Source: Endomychus coccineus (Eukaryota; Arthropoda; Insecta; Coleoptera; Endomychidae). Taken from it: a stretch of 64,000 bases of DNA. Position 1 is the stretch's first letter. Every line of letters starts with the position of its first letter. The notes beneath the pieces were generated by a model, which ran no database searches, was not told the DNA's origin, and worked only from the letters and a program-made list of their open reading frames with translations. This document shows positions 22,201 to 30,300 of the stretch, in pieces. The DNA lies in the NCBI GenBank assembly GCA_958510875.1, contig OY294068.1, positions 197,742,315 through 197,806,314 on the forward strand. Direction: 5' to 3'. Position numbers and translations under genes: made by a program.

Positions 22201-23075
22201 GGACTTACTTTCAACATTACGGGTAATCCATGTTTGGTACAAAACTCCTTCGCATCAGCTTTATTGGAAATGGGACCATCAGTTCCGGGAACAATAGGCA
22301 CACCTGGATCAAAGTCTCATGTCAACGATTAAGCACAATTGAATATAATAACGATTCTTGAGCCAGATGTGAATTATTCGTACATTCTTGGGTTATGGGT
22401 GACATTAACACTTATATTATTGAAGGATATGTCAACTATATTCTCGTCTCTATGTACGTTTCGGTTTCAGGACCATCATTAGAAGACGTTTTTAAAACTA
22501 ATTCACATCAATTAAAGCGCGGGATCTCTAAAGCTATTTGATCTAAGTACTGAGCGTCCTTATATCAATAATTTCAATTAAATTAATCACTCACCCGCGG
22601 CTTTGGCTGCCTCCCTGGCGGCAACCTTATCGCCCATCTGATGCACAACTTGCGGCGACGGTCCAATAAACCTAATTCCTGCATCGATGACAGCCTGTGC
22701 GAAATCCGCCCTCTCCGATAAAAAACCATAACCCGGATGAACAGCATCGGCCCCGTGTTCCTTACATATTCTAATTATGTCCGGTATATCGAGATATGCC
22801 TGTACAGGAGGCTTTCCCTCACCTACCAGATAACTTTCATCGGCCTTTAACTTATGAATTTGTAATTTATCTTGGGTCGAATAGATTGCTATAGTTTTAA
22901 TTTTCAGTTCGTAGCAGGCTCGAAATACTCGAAGTGCTATTTCGCCCCGGTTTGCCACCAGCACTTTCTTTATGGGTTTGTATTCAACCTTCGACGAGAA
23001 TCCATTTCTAGCCCATTTTCTAGTTAATCCAGAGGTCAGAAACGGTTTACTTGAAGAGATACGATTAAACATCAT
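9335..23075 (-). CDS. PC: Pyruvate carboxylase, mitochondrial, copy A (10 coding exons, 1179 aa)
   Basis: This biotin enzyme of the mitochondrial matrix carboxylates pyruvate to oxaloacetate with ATP and bicarbonate, feeding the TCA cycle, gluconeogenesis and lipogenesis. Joined exons on the minus strand are 23075-22595, 22303-22209, 22110-21942, 21885-21654, 19244-19118, 18017-17525, 14039-13636, 13064-12805, 12743-12358 and 10227-9335. All introns are GT-AG. The total is 3540 bp including TGA with no internal stop. Domain order: transit-peptide-like N terminus (about 1-32, basic, Ser/Arg-rich), biotin carboxylase (about 36-490, with YGGGGRGMR at 195-203), carboxyltransferase (about 565-860, with D573 of [11 protein letters not shown]742 of IKDMAG and H772/H774 of HVHTHD), and biotin carboxyl carrier (K1145 in AMKM). 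Length matches the usual 1178-1195 residues and the biotin lysine sits 34 residues from the end, as in other animals. The start is the first Met of MMFNRISS; the second Met could equally serve. Copy B lies 3.4 kb upstream in the same orientation. Confidence 0.95.
10277..11332. repeat. 11-bp minisatellite (about 96 units) in PC copy A intron 9
   Basis: The plus-strand unit is GAGTAAGAGTA, repeated almost without change for about 1056 bp. Variant units GAGTTAGAGTA occur near 10310, twice at about 10620-10640, and near 11190. Because 11 is not a multiple of 3, the array is open on the minus strand with a 33-base, 11-residue period ([11 protein letters not shown]); that frame is an artefact of the repeat. 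The array resumes with decayed units after the hAT insertion at 11333-12272. It lies in the intron between the last two coding exons of copy A; copy B intron 9 (447 bp) has none. Confidence 0.95.
11333..12272. mobile_element. Non-autonomous hAT element E1 inserted in the minisatellite
   Basis: The termini are inverted repeats: CAGTGGCGGAACT at 11333 and its complement AGTTCCGCCACTG ending at 12272. An 8-bp target duplication AGTAAGAG flanks it (11325-11332 and 12273-12280), the size typical of hAT. Since the target is the repeat itself, the duplication is less diagnostic than for E2. The outer parts closely match element E2 (19419-21104). The centre lacks transposase and instead carries a Penelope-like nuclease tail. 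It depends on a transposase from elsewhere. Confidence 0.9.
11775..12123 (+). pseudogene. Penelope-like GIY-YIG tail carried inside hAT element E1
   Basis: The frame gives [20 protein letters not shown] followed by VKEHERC, a well-preserved GIY-YIG nuclease with its Cys pair. After a one-base frameshift near 11932 come segments [20 protein letters not shown] and [16 protein letters not shown], the usual C terminus of Penelope-like proteins. The reverse transcriptase part is absent. Element E2 has hAT transposase at the corresponding place, so this was inserted into, or acquired by, the E1 lineage. Confidence 0.8.
12273..12335. repeat. Right-hand remainder of the 11-bp minisatellite
   Basis: About five decayed units (GAGTAAGAGTA with substitutions) continue directly after the E1 target duplication. 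This shows that E1 landed inside an existing array. Confidence 0.85.
12358..12743 (-). CDS. PC copy A, ninth coding exon
   Basis: 386 bp, residues 754-883, carboxyltransferase ([15 protein letters not shown] with metal ligands H772 and H774, [10 protein letters not shown]). It ends at a weaker GTTAGT donor; copy B has GTGAGT there. Confidence 0.9.
12805..13064 (-). CDS. PC copy A, eighth coding exon
   Basis: 260 bp, residues 668-754, carboxyltransferase ([26 protein letters not shown]). K742 is the lysine expected to be carbamylated at the metal site. Confidence 0.9.
13065..13635 (-). other. PC copy A intron 7, homologous to copy B intron 7
   Basis: 571 bp. The part near 13100-13170 (AATAGAAAGCTAT, CTATTGGGTGTAGATATTAG) and near 13195-13240 aligns with copy B intron 7 on both sides of the MITE at 28620-29039. 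This shows intronic homology between the duplicates and gives an empty site for that MITE. Confidence 0.7.
13636..14039 (-). CDS. PC copy A, seventh coding exon
   Basis: 404 bp, residues 533-667, the start of the carboxyltransferase TIM barrel ([38 protein letters not shown]). It supplies the metal ligand D573. Confidence 0.9.
15264..15641 (+). CDS. OTU-like cysteine protease fragment, 125 aa, in PC copy A intron 6
   Basis: The frame is antisense to the host gene. Residues about 29-45 read [17 protein letters not shown], the DGxC catalytic loop of the OTU fold (deubiquitinase superfamily), followed by [17 protein letters not shown] and [17 protein letters not shown], which fit the next OTU helices and the TYG motif. 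The catalytic His segment is missing: the frame ends at 15641 inside the left arm of an inverted repeat. OTU domains of this kind are often carried by transposons and viruses as well as by hosts, so it is probably mobile-element cargo. Length is about half to two thirds of a full OTU domain. Confidence 0.5.
   Translation: MTTVVYVSINVSMSIILKDDDELSGYQVVGMPKDGSCLFHSISFLVYDRTDSTCSIRSAIVAYVAEHWDEMQVYTCNADGDIYTNAQSYTSDMMKPTTYGSMKSINMPTFLEKEVKSHQKHSVKN
15611..16419. repeat. Inverted repeat with arms of about 160 bp
   Basis: The left arm 15611-15772 (starting ATCCCACCAAAAACATTC) matches the reverse complement of the right arm 16259-16419 with few differences. The spacer of about 486 bp has no recognisable gene. 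The left arm includes the last residues of the OTU-like frame, so the right arm may be an inverted copy of that gene's 3' end. The right arm directly abuts the PLE composite. Confidence 0.8.
16420..17375. mobile_element. Inverted composite of two Penelope-like element fragments
   Basis: The outer ends are inverted copies of the same sequence (TTTTCGGGAAATAGGTCACA at about 16433 and its complement ending near 17360). The left half (16420-16835) is a minus-strand PLE 3' end: ribozyme motif plus a decayed C-terminal tail. The right half (16860-17375) is plus strand and contains reverse transcriptase segments [15 protein letters not shown] (about 16942-16986) and [12 protein letters not shown] (about 17085-17120). 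[11 protein letters not shown] is diagnostic of Penelope-like reverse transcriptases. Both halves have stops. Confidence 0.7.
16474..16515 (-). ncRNA. Hammerhead ribozyme motif, family 1, in PC copy A intron 6
   Basis: Minus-strand parts in order: stem I GTCTT, core CTGACGA (position 7 is free in the consensus), stem II GGTC and GACC around loop GTGA, core GAAA, palindromic stem III ACGTACGT, cleavage triplet GTA, stem I return AAGAC. All invariant core bases are present. It is in the sense orientation of the pyruvate carboxylase pre-mRNA. Confidence 0.7.
17525..18017 (-). CDS. PC copy A, sixth coding exon
   Basis: 493 bp, residues 369-533, the end of biotin carboxylase and the linker ([37 protein letters not shown]). 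The donor GTACGT is in the same place as in copy B. Confidence 0.9.
18430..18990 (+). pseudogene. Non-LTR retrotransposon RNase H fragment in PC copy A intron 5
   Basis: A frame at 18458-18676 ends with [20 protein letters not shown], the first catalytic Asp motif of RNase H in R1/Jockey-type ORF2. Frameshifted remnants follow, including [15 protein letters not shown] and [17 protein letters not shown] stretches up to about 18960. Stops interrupt it; it is a relic antisense to the host gene. Confidence 0.6.
19118..19244 (-). CDS. PC copy A, fifth coding exon
   Basis: 127 bp, residues 326-368, biotin carboxylase lid and C-terminal region ([20 protein letters not shown]). It lies beyond a 2.4-kb intron that holds a hAT element. 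Confidence 0.9.
19419..21104. mobile_element. hAT element E2 with decayed transposase, in PC copy A intron 4
   Basis: Terminal inverted repeats CAGTGGCGGAACT and AGTTCCGCCACTG are flanked by a perfect 8-bp target duplication CTTGAGGG (19411-19418 and 21105-21112). Its first 350 bp and last 130 bp closely match element E1, so the two are one family. It is 1686 bp and keeps only the 3' part of the transposase gene. The absence of any copy at the same place in PC copy B is consistent with insertion after the duplication. Confidence 0.93.
20161..20934 (+). pseudogene. hAT transposase C-terminal part with one nonsense codon
   Basis: Two open segments, 20161-20610 and 20611-20934, are in the same frame and separated only by TGA at 20608-20610. 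The first contains [20 protein letters not shown] and resembles hAT proteins related to ZMYM1-type genes. The second ends with [20 protein letters not shown] and [16 protein letters not shown], the hAT dimerisation domain (ERTFSKLK...R..M/QRL..L). The N-terminal zinc finger and the first catalytic Asp are missing. It therefore cannot code for an active enzyme, though the single stop suggests recent loss. Confidence 0.8.
21654..21885 (-). CDS. PC copy A, fourth coding exon
   Basis: 232 bp, residues 249-326. It contains [20 protein letters not shown] and the start of the EVNARLQVEH catalytic motif, which is split across the next junction (AG|A arginine codon). Confidence 0.9.
21942..22110 (-). 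CDS. PC copy A, third coding exon
   Basis: 169 bp, residues 193-249. It carries the ATP-grasp glycine loop YGGGGRGMR and the [13 protein letters not shown] motif. The donor is GTAAAT. Confidence 0.9.
22209..22303 (-). CDS. PC copy A, second coding exon
   Basis: 95 bp, residues 161-192, biotin carboxylase ([12 protein letters not shown]). It starts in phase 1 and ends in phase 0 at a GTAAGT donor. Confidence 0.9.
22346..22487 (-). mobile_element. PLE-derived fragment with degenerate ribozyme in PC copy A intron 1
   Basis: The fragment runs between a family end motif GATTCTTGAGCCAG (about 22350) and a family 1 hammerhead at 22446-22487 (minus strand, sense to the host gene). Its core reads CTAATGA instead of CTGATGA, and the stem III palindrome is broken (CGTACA). 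Loss of the invariant G5 predicts an inactive ribozyme. Confidence 0.55.
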
Positions 23076-23115
23076 CTAGGTATCTGTCGAGATCTTATTA
23101 GGGTTCCTTCTTTAT
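22595..23115 (-). CDS. PC copy A, exon with start codon (plus 5' UTR)
   Basis: Coding 23075-22595 (residues 1-160 and one base), with 5' UTR up to an acceptor TTTGTTTCAG ending at 23116. The acceptor shows that at least one further untranslated exon lies upstream. The exon holds the transit peptide and the start of biotin carboxylase ([32 protein letters not shown]). The donor is GTGAGT. Confidence 0.9.
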
Positions 23116-26099
23116 CTGAAACAAAGCATCTTAGCCCATAAATAAGATGATGCATTGCCATTCTAGTTTTTCATGAATGATATTAATTATATAATATGTT
23201 ATGGTCACCAAGACAATTCAATTAGAGATTAAAACTATTTCAACTTCCAATTGGCGACTCTAAACTAACCTGAAACCAACAGCTGGTAAAAGTTAATAAC
23301 CACAAGGTCGTGGCTACATTAATGTACCAGACGTACAAACTGAAAGACATGGGGATCCTAAAATGTCATATTGGACATTGTGGTGAAGCCTACGGTCACT
23401 TATTCATCTTCGGTATGGTGGAAAAAGATAACCCAGAAAATAGCTTCGGCTGAATTGAAGAAGGTACAGTGGTTTGGCTGCTTCAGTATAACTAGCTATG
23501 GAACCATCAGCAACTAGCCTGCATGGAAGTACTATTGGACCTTCCCCAATTGACATTACGATCATGGGGGAGGGAAGAATATAACTTCTGTGACTACAAA
23601 TGAGGAGTAGAAAATTGAGCTATGAAAGAATCGAGGACATTGTGGGAGGTAACATTCTTGAAATGGAATCAACAGACTACATAACTCTCAAGTACTGCTT
23701 TAATCATGCAGGATGTGAACGACTGAAGAAACGATAGCATCAGCGGCAAGCAAACCTGTCGAGGTACGGGTTAGTTGAGGCGCTCTGGCAGAATACAACA
23801 AAATAACTTTGTTGTGGTTCTCTGGAAACTGGCATTGAGGGCATCGACAAAGCTGATGAAACAGCCAGAACTGACTCATCAATCCCATATATTGGCATGT
23901 TATGTTTACAAAAACTGCTGTTCGAGAATGCATACGGAGACAACAACAACAAAAAGAGCGCTCGAATAGAGCTCCAATTTATAACCATGAAGAGGGAGAA
24001 CTTTGCTTGAAGCTGTTCCTCAAATTGCTCTTAATTTTTCACTATTTGCTGGGCATTGCTGATATGTTATTATGGCCATTAATGAAAAATAACAATAAGT
24101 AATATTTTATTGAACCTCTTTCAAGCAATCAATAAAGTGGGTTTCTGTTCAGTAGCTGTATGAAGCTGTTCCTTCAACCGCTACAGAATGATAGTTTTGC
24201 TTGAATATATTGCAGTTGTACAACAAACTCAGTGCTCTCTACCCCTGAATAGCAGAGTCAGGCTGCATCAGTGATCTGGCGTGTTGTCTTCATATTTTCA
24301 TAAAGAGCAATATTCCAGCCATTTCCAAAATCTTCCGTCTACTTGGTACTTCTTCCACATGCTTATTATCAACTACTAACACCTCATGGAGGGAAAAACG
24401 TGGCTATATAAAATACACAATTCGTTGAGTTCTGATAGATATCATGAAGCCATAGTTTCAAGGAAGTCTCGAAAATCTTTTGGTGTTTCCACATACAATT
24501 TGACTGAAATCATCCAGAAAAATTCACTTTTTTGCAAAAAAGTTTACGAGTTGACTTGTGAGTGACATTTGTCTATTTTGTATTTCAGGTTAGTTTGGAA
24601 AATGGGTTGCACTATAAATACCTTATGTACAACATGTTGTTTGATGCTTCATTATTTATATTGCTTTCGAATGAACAAATTCCATAAATTAACTAGATAG
24701 AACTTTTTACAATAACGTCACGTCTTTACCTGATTTAGATCATCCTTTAAGATATTCATAAGATAGACATTTCACATCGTGTGAGTTCTATTGTTGAACA
24801 TTGACAGCTATTTAGAATAGTTTCAGCAATATGTAAGTCTTAGGACTTAGTGTATTCACCTATCGTTTTTAATAATCATTTACATTGACTGCCCAACGGA
24901 GGATATTCATTTTACTTATTATCTAAGCATTCAATAAGAGGAAATAATTTTTTGTAAATGCCAATTTTTTACCCGATGCCAAATCCCATGTTTCTTTATT
25001 ACATTTTAGATAATTTTGAGATACATATTTACTTCTATGAATGGGTTCTGAGATATTTTTGTAATGTAGCTGAATATGTATTCAGGCTTTAAAACCTAAA
25101 ATAATAGCGAGTACGGAACTTTGGTCTAGGACTTTTTTTAAGCATGTTAGAAATAGCTTGAGTAAATGCAATATACTCTTAGGACTTCGCCTGCGAAGAG
25201 TGTAAGAAGTACGCTACAGCATTGAATATAATCAATGCTTATGCTTATAGACAAGGAAATATCAATTTTTCATCTATTAATTAACAACGGAACTTTTAAT
25301 TATTCATACCCAAAGTTACAGCATACTTTATACTAATTTTCTCAAGTTCGGCACCTTATTAATAGATGGCGAGGGTTCAATTTAATGGAGAACATCCAAG
25401 CAATTATTACAGAGCACTGTATATTATTACCGCAAACTAGTTTTGTTACTTATATAAAATCAATACACTGTCAAATTTGATTAGAGATGTAGATGACGTT
25501 TATTAAGCATGATCAAAAATATAATATACTAGCTACTAAGTGTTAAAGCAAATAACGCTAACACCCGTAGACTAAAACCTTCGCGATGTCATTTCCCGAT
25601 ATGTAAAACTTAATGCATATTGCAAATGTTTTGAATTGGCAGGGTTATCTTCCATGTTATGGGATGGTCTGTCACAGACATTGTGTGCTTTTCGTTAAAT
25701 CTTTTTACTTATTTTCATTAACTCTAGTTTAGGTTCTTTATTTATGTTCAGTAAATAACACAAACCTACATAAATTTTCATTTGATTTAACTATATATTA
25801 AATGATATAAATAAGAAAATATGTTTGTATTTCAAAATTATTTGTATACGCTGTATATGAATAAAAAGATTTATTAATATTTAAGATCAATGCCTTCTTT
25901 TTCATTTTGGATCCAATACTTACAACTTACATTTTCAGCCACAGAAAATATTTTGGTTTAAAGTTAATTTAGAATGTCTAATTGACATACTCTCAAAGTA
26001 TCACCTGATTAATAGTTGTTTAAATATCTGTCGGGATAGAATTGAACATAGCAAATTATCAACTTTCACATGTATATAAAATTGGACTAGGATTGAACA
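23116..26099. other. Region between the two PC genes: copy A upstream sequence
   Basis: This must contain the promoter and 5' untranslated exon(s) of copy A, but I could not identify either. It includes a non-LTR relic at 23370-23990. The rest (about 24.0-26.1 kb) is AT-rich and shows nothing recognised. Confidence 0.45.
23370..23990 (+). pseudogene. Non-LTR retrotransposon ORF2 relic (R1/Jockey type)
   Basis: Frames read YSSSVWWKKITQKIASAELK, a segment typical of the stretch between reverse transcriptase and RNase H in R1/Jockey ORF2. Further on comes TGIEGIDKADETARTDSSIP, the last RNase H motif (GIxGNExAD-x-A). Several frameshifts and stops separate the parts. Confidence 0.55.
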
Positions 26100-26129
26100 G
26101 GTAAATAAAATGCATTTTATAAAAATATA

Positions 26130-26135
26130 TTTATT
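26130..26135 (-). terminator. Alternative poly(A) signal AATAAA, PC copy B
   Basis: A canonical hexamer on the minus strand 320 nt past the copy B stop, in very AT-rich sequence. It would give a longer 3' UTR than the proximal signal. Confidence 0.35.
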
Positions 26136-26443
26136 GTAAAATGACAACAAAAAACCAAATTTTAATAAAAATTATAACAAGCAATAAGTGATCGAAAGCC
26201 TTAAACTTAATTAACATCTTTAAAGGTTATTTAAAATGGTTTTTCTTATATATACAAATTCATAAATTTTATACAATAATCAGATCAATTCAAAAATTCT
26301 TTAGTTCTGGGAAATATCAGATAACAATTTATAAATCTTTAAAACACCTAAGAATATGGAAACGTTTCCATGAAAACCTAGGTGAGACTTAATCAAAACA
26401 TTTGAAGAAGACGCAAACACAGCCTGTATATTTTAAGTAATTA

Positions 26444-26449
26444 TTTATT
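26444..26449 (-). terminator. Proximal AATAAA, PC copy B
   Basis: This hexamer begins only 6 nt after the stop codon. Use of it would leave a 3' UTR of about 25-30 nt, unusually short, so the distal signal at 26130 may be the main one. Confidence 0.35.
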
Positions 26450-26454
26450 CAAGT

Positions 26455-27347
26455 TTACTCAACGGTGATTAACAAATCTTCTGCTTCTAGTTTCATTCCC
26501 ATGTCAATATTCAACGTTTTGACGATACCAGCCACTGGACTTTGAACGACGGTTTCCATCTTCATGGCAGAAAGAATAACCAAGGGAGTGCCTTTTTCCA
26601 CTTTTTCTCCTACTTTCACTCTTATATCAATCACAGTCCCAGGCATCGGTGCTCCTACTTCGTTCTTATTTGTTTTATTGGCCTTCGGATGCACTTGAAT
26701 TTCTTTGCTGGCAGCGTTATCTCTTATCATCACCGATCTCAAGGTGCCATTCAATTCGAAGAACACCTCTCTTTCACCAGTTTCTGTTAAATCCTCCGCC
26801 ATCGCCAAAGTTTTGATTCCTAACGTCTTGCCTTTTTCGATGGTCACCTCGAATTCTTCGCCAACTTTCGGTCCTACCAAGAAGATTCTCGTGTCCAGTT
26901 TGTCGACCGGCCCGTATTTCTTCTTGAACGTTAGAAAGTCGTTGGTTACTTGAGGATACAAAGCTGCCGAAAGAACGTCTCTATCAGTGGCGTGCGGGAA
27001 GTTTTCTTTCAGTTCGGTAGTCAGTTTTGCAAAATCGAACGGAGGTAAAGACGCACCAGGTCTGCCTTCTATGCGAGGCATGTCTCTCAATACTTTGGAA
27101 CGGAGGGGTTCCGGAAAACCGCCGTAAGGTTGACCGATGTGACCTTGTAAGTATTCAACCACCGATTTAGGGAATGATAGTTCTTCGGCTTTATCTAACA
27201 CGTCTTGGCAACTGAGCTTGTTTTGAACCATGAACTGGGCCAAATCTCCAACAACTTTAGATGATGGCGTCACTTTGATTATATCTCCTAGGAGAATGTT
27301 GGCTTCGGCGTAGGCTTTCTTAACGTCTTCGAAGAAATCTCCCAAAC
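26455..27347 (-). CDS. PC copy B, terminal coding exon
   Basis: 893 bp ending in TAA, tetramerisation region and carrier domain ([13 protein letters not shown]). A longer open frame runs upstream past 27347 into the intron by chance; the CAG acceptor at 27348-27350 and the copy A structure fix the true start. Confidence 0.92.
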
Positions 27348-30300
27348 CTGAAATAAAATTATTCTTGACCGTGTGCAGACAAATTGTTATTAGCAGTGCA
27401 AATTCAATCAAACTAATTGTCTTAGACAAAGTTAATAAACTATAAAAGAGTTCCCTTGTGGATAAACTATAAGAAATTATCATCATTATCCACTAAAAAC
27501 ACTGTTAAAGTACTGAGGACCTTTCGGCTACCAAGTAGACATCATCAGAGTAAATTGAGCTTATTTGTTGAGTATTTTTTGTGGATAAGGGTGATTATTT
27601 CTTGTAGTGTTAGACAATGTTCTTTTTCAATATGTTTTCACCCCCGCTAGTAGAATTCCGTCTTTCTGTAAGATTTGATAATACATTGAAGTAATAGGCG
27701 CTACTAACTTCATCTTGAGAGCTCAATGAAACGAATAAAAAAGTCGAAAATGGGCAGGTTCGAACCCGGGTGTATATTTCAAGACACTACTCACCTAACG
27801 AATAAGCCTGGAACTGTAAATTGGTGTATTGGCCTCCAGGGATCTCATTGTTGTATACATCAGCGTTACCAGAGCGCATCGTGGTGGTACACTCGAATGG
27901 ACCGTACAACGTACGAGCTTGTTCCCAATAAGCTGAATATTCGGATATCTTGCCAAGTTTCAGTTGCGTATCTAGTTCAGTCCCTTGCAAACTGGCCACA
28001 ATTGCTCCTATACTAGGTTGACTGGTAAGACCGGACATAGAATCGACAGCAACGTCCACAACATCTGCACCGGCTTCAGCACAGGCCAACATGGAGGCCA
28101 CACCGGCTCCGCTTGTATCGTGAGTGTGGATGTGAATAGGTAGATCTGGATATTTTTCACGCAGGGCGCCGACCAACATTCTAAAAATCATAATTCACTA
28201 TGAATTGAGGAAAATCTGAAACACAAATCAAACATTACCTGCCAGCCGCAGGTTTAAGTAATCCAGCCATATCTTTTATTGCCAAAACGTGCGTGCCTGC
28301 TTTCACCAATTCGTCGGCAATCTTCAGGTAGTATTTGAGGTCATATTTAGTTTTGGTGGGATCGGTAACGTCTCCCGAGTAAGAGATAGCAGCTTCAACG
28401 ATACCTCCTGCTTTGCCGGCAGCTTCCATACCCACAATTAAGTTCGGCAAATAGTTCAACGAATCGAAAACTCTGAAAATATCCATTCCGGTTTGAACCT
28501 GAAATTTTTTTGATTTGTTAGTTCCAATAGAAAGCTATCTACCAGCAATAACCCAACTTTCACTATTGGGTGTCAACGTTAGTATTGCAACTAGGCTCGA
28601 ACCATAAACTTTGTTTGTAGTGGAGTCAATCTACGGAAAAATAGGATGAGGTTCGTAAAAATTTGATAAAGGTTGGCGACCTGGAAAAAATGATGTCTTA
28701 TGATAAAAAAAATAAGATCCTGAAATTTCTATTACCAATATTGGGTGGAACCATGTCTAACCTTGAAAAAACTGTATCTTTACCCTTTTTTCAGGTCAGT
28801 TCTGAAGTTTTAATTTTTTTTTGGACCGCTTAGACTTCCGGGTAATGTTTGAAATTGGTACCCTTTCATTATTGGTATTTGAGGAATCTTCAGTCCAAAT
28901 GTCTTGACATTCCGTTTACCCCCCTCTTGGAATATTGGGATCCTAATATTTTTATCATAAAGACATCATTTCTCCGAGGTCGCTAACCTCTATCAAATTT
29001 TTACGAACCTCGTTCTATTTTTCCGTAGATTGACTCCACTATTAGAGGAGTTATCGATTTTCAAAGGTGAAAAAATTTTAGTTGTTACAAAATTCCATCA
29101 AGCCTGATATTTTTTTAATAGTTATCAAAACACCAGTTCAAAAGTAGACAGATTGAAAAAAAATTGAACAAAACTCATTATCAAATTTAGCATGTTTTTC
29201 AGACTGACTGGACTGACCAATAAACCAGAACCTAAGAAAGAAAAAACACTCACCGCAAGTTCACAGAACTTGAAGACAACGTTATCTGGATAATTCGTAT
29301 ATCCAACAGCATTAGCTCCTCTGAGCAACATTTGGAAAGGAATGTTAGGGATCATCTTCCTCATCTCCTCTAATCGTTCCCATGGACACTCGTGCAAAAA
29401 TCGGAGTGCCACGTCGAAAGTGGCACCTCCCCAGTTCTCTAACGAGTAAAGCTGATTGAAATTGTGGGTTACGAATGGAGATATTTTTAGTAAATCGTGC
29501 GAACGAACTCTGGTCGCCAGAAGAGATTGATGAGCATCTCGAAAAGTCGTGTCCATCAACAGTAAACCTTTGTTATTGCGTACGGCTTTGGCGAATGCTT
29601 CGGGTCCTTGTTCTTTGTAAATTTGTCGTAAACCTTTGGGTACTTGCGCTAGGACATCTGTGGGAAATTCGATTATTTTAGAAACATTTCTAGATATGTA
29701 GAAGAAGCAAAGCGATTGTCACTCTTGAATATAATATGTAATTATTATAAAGTAATTACTGGTATCTGAAAATCCTAAGCTATGGGAGATTAGTTTTATA
29801 TTTATGTTGAAGATACTCTCAAGAAATGTTGCCGTATGAGATGATTAACGTTCTTCATGTAAGCTGAAGAAATTTCAGTTATTATATTATATTTTGACTT
29901 AGGGTCTTCCGTAGATAGCGACTCTTGACCATTCCTGATTTCCGGATGGATACCACGCCACAGGGCAGAGTTCTGCGACTGTACATGTTCAAACCTGCCC
30001 CAAGAATGTCACCTTCATTGGTTGGCTAAACGTCGGCTTATAGTCCTCTTGTGGCGCAAAATCCATTCAGAAAACCAAGGTTATAATGGTAACGCACTGG
30101 TAATAGGATAATCTGTTCTAGGGTCGTCGCTTCATAACAAACGGCATACCGTCGTTGGTGCGAGCAGCCTGGATACCAGAAGTGAATTACCTCAAGATTA
30201 GATTAAAACTTATCGAAGGCACAAATGGTTCCCGTTCCCGATTTGGATCTGCGCCAAGGCAATTGAAAAACATTCCACTTCCAGCTCATTCTCTCCTCTA

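Noticed and set aside
27348..27486. Longer start of the copy B terminal exon (extra 46 residues)
   Set aside because: The added residues are intron sequence. A CAG acceptor, the family alignment and the copy A structure place the exon start at 27347.
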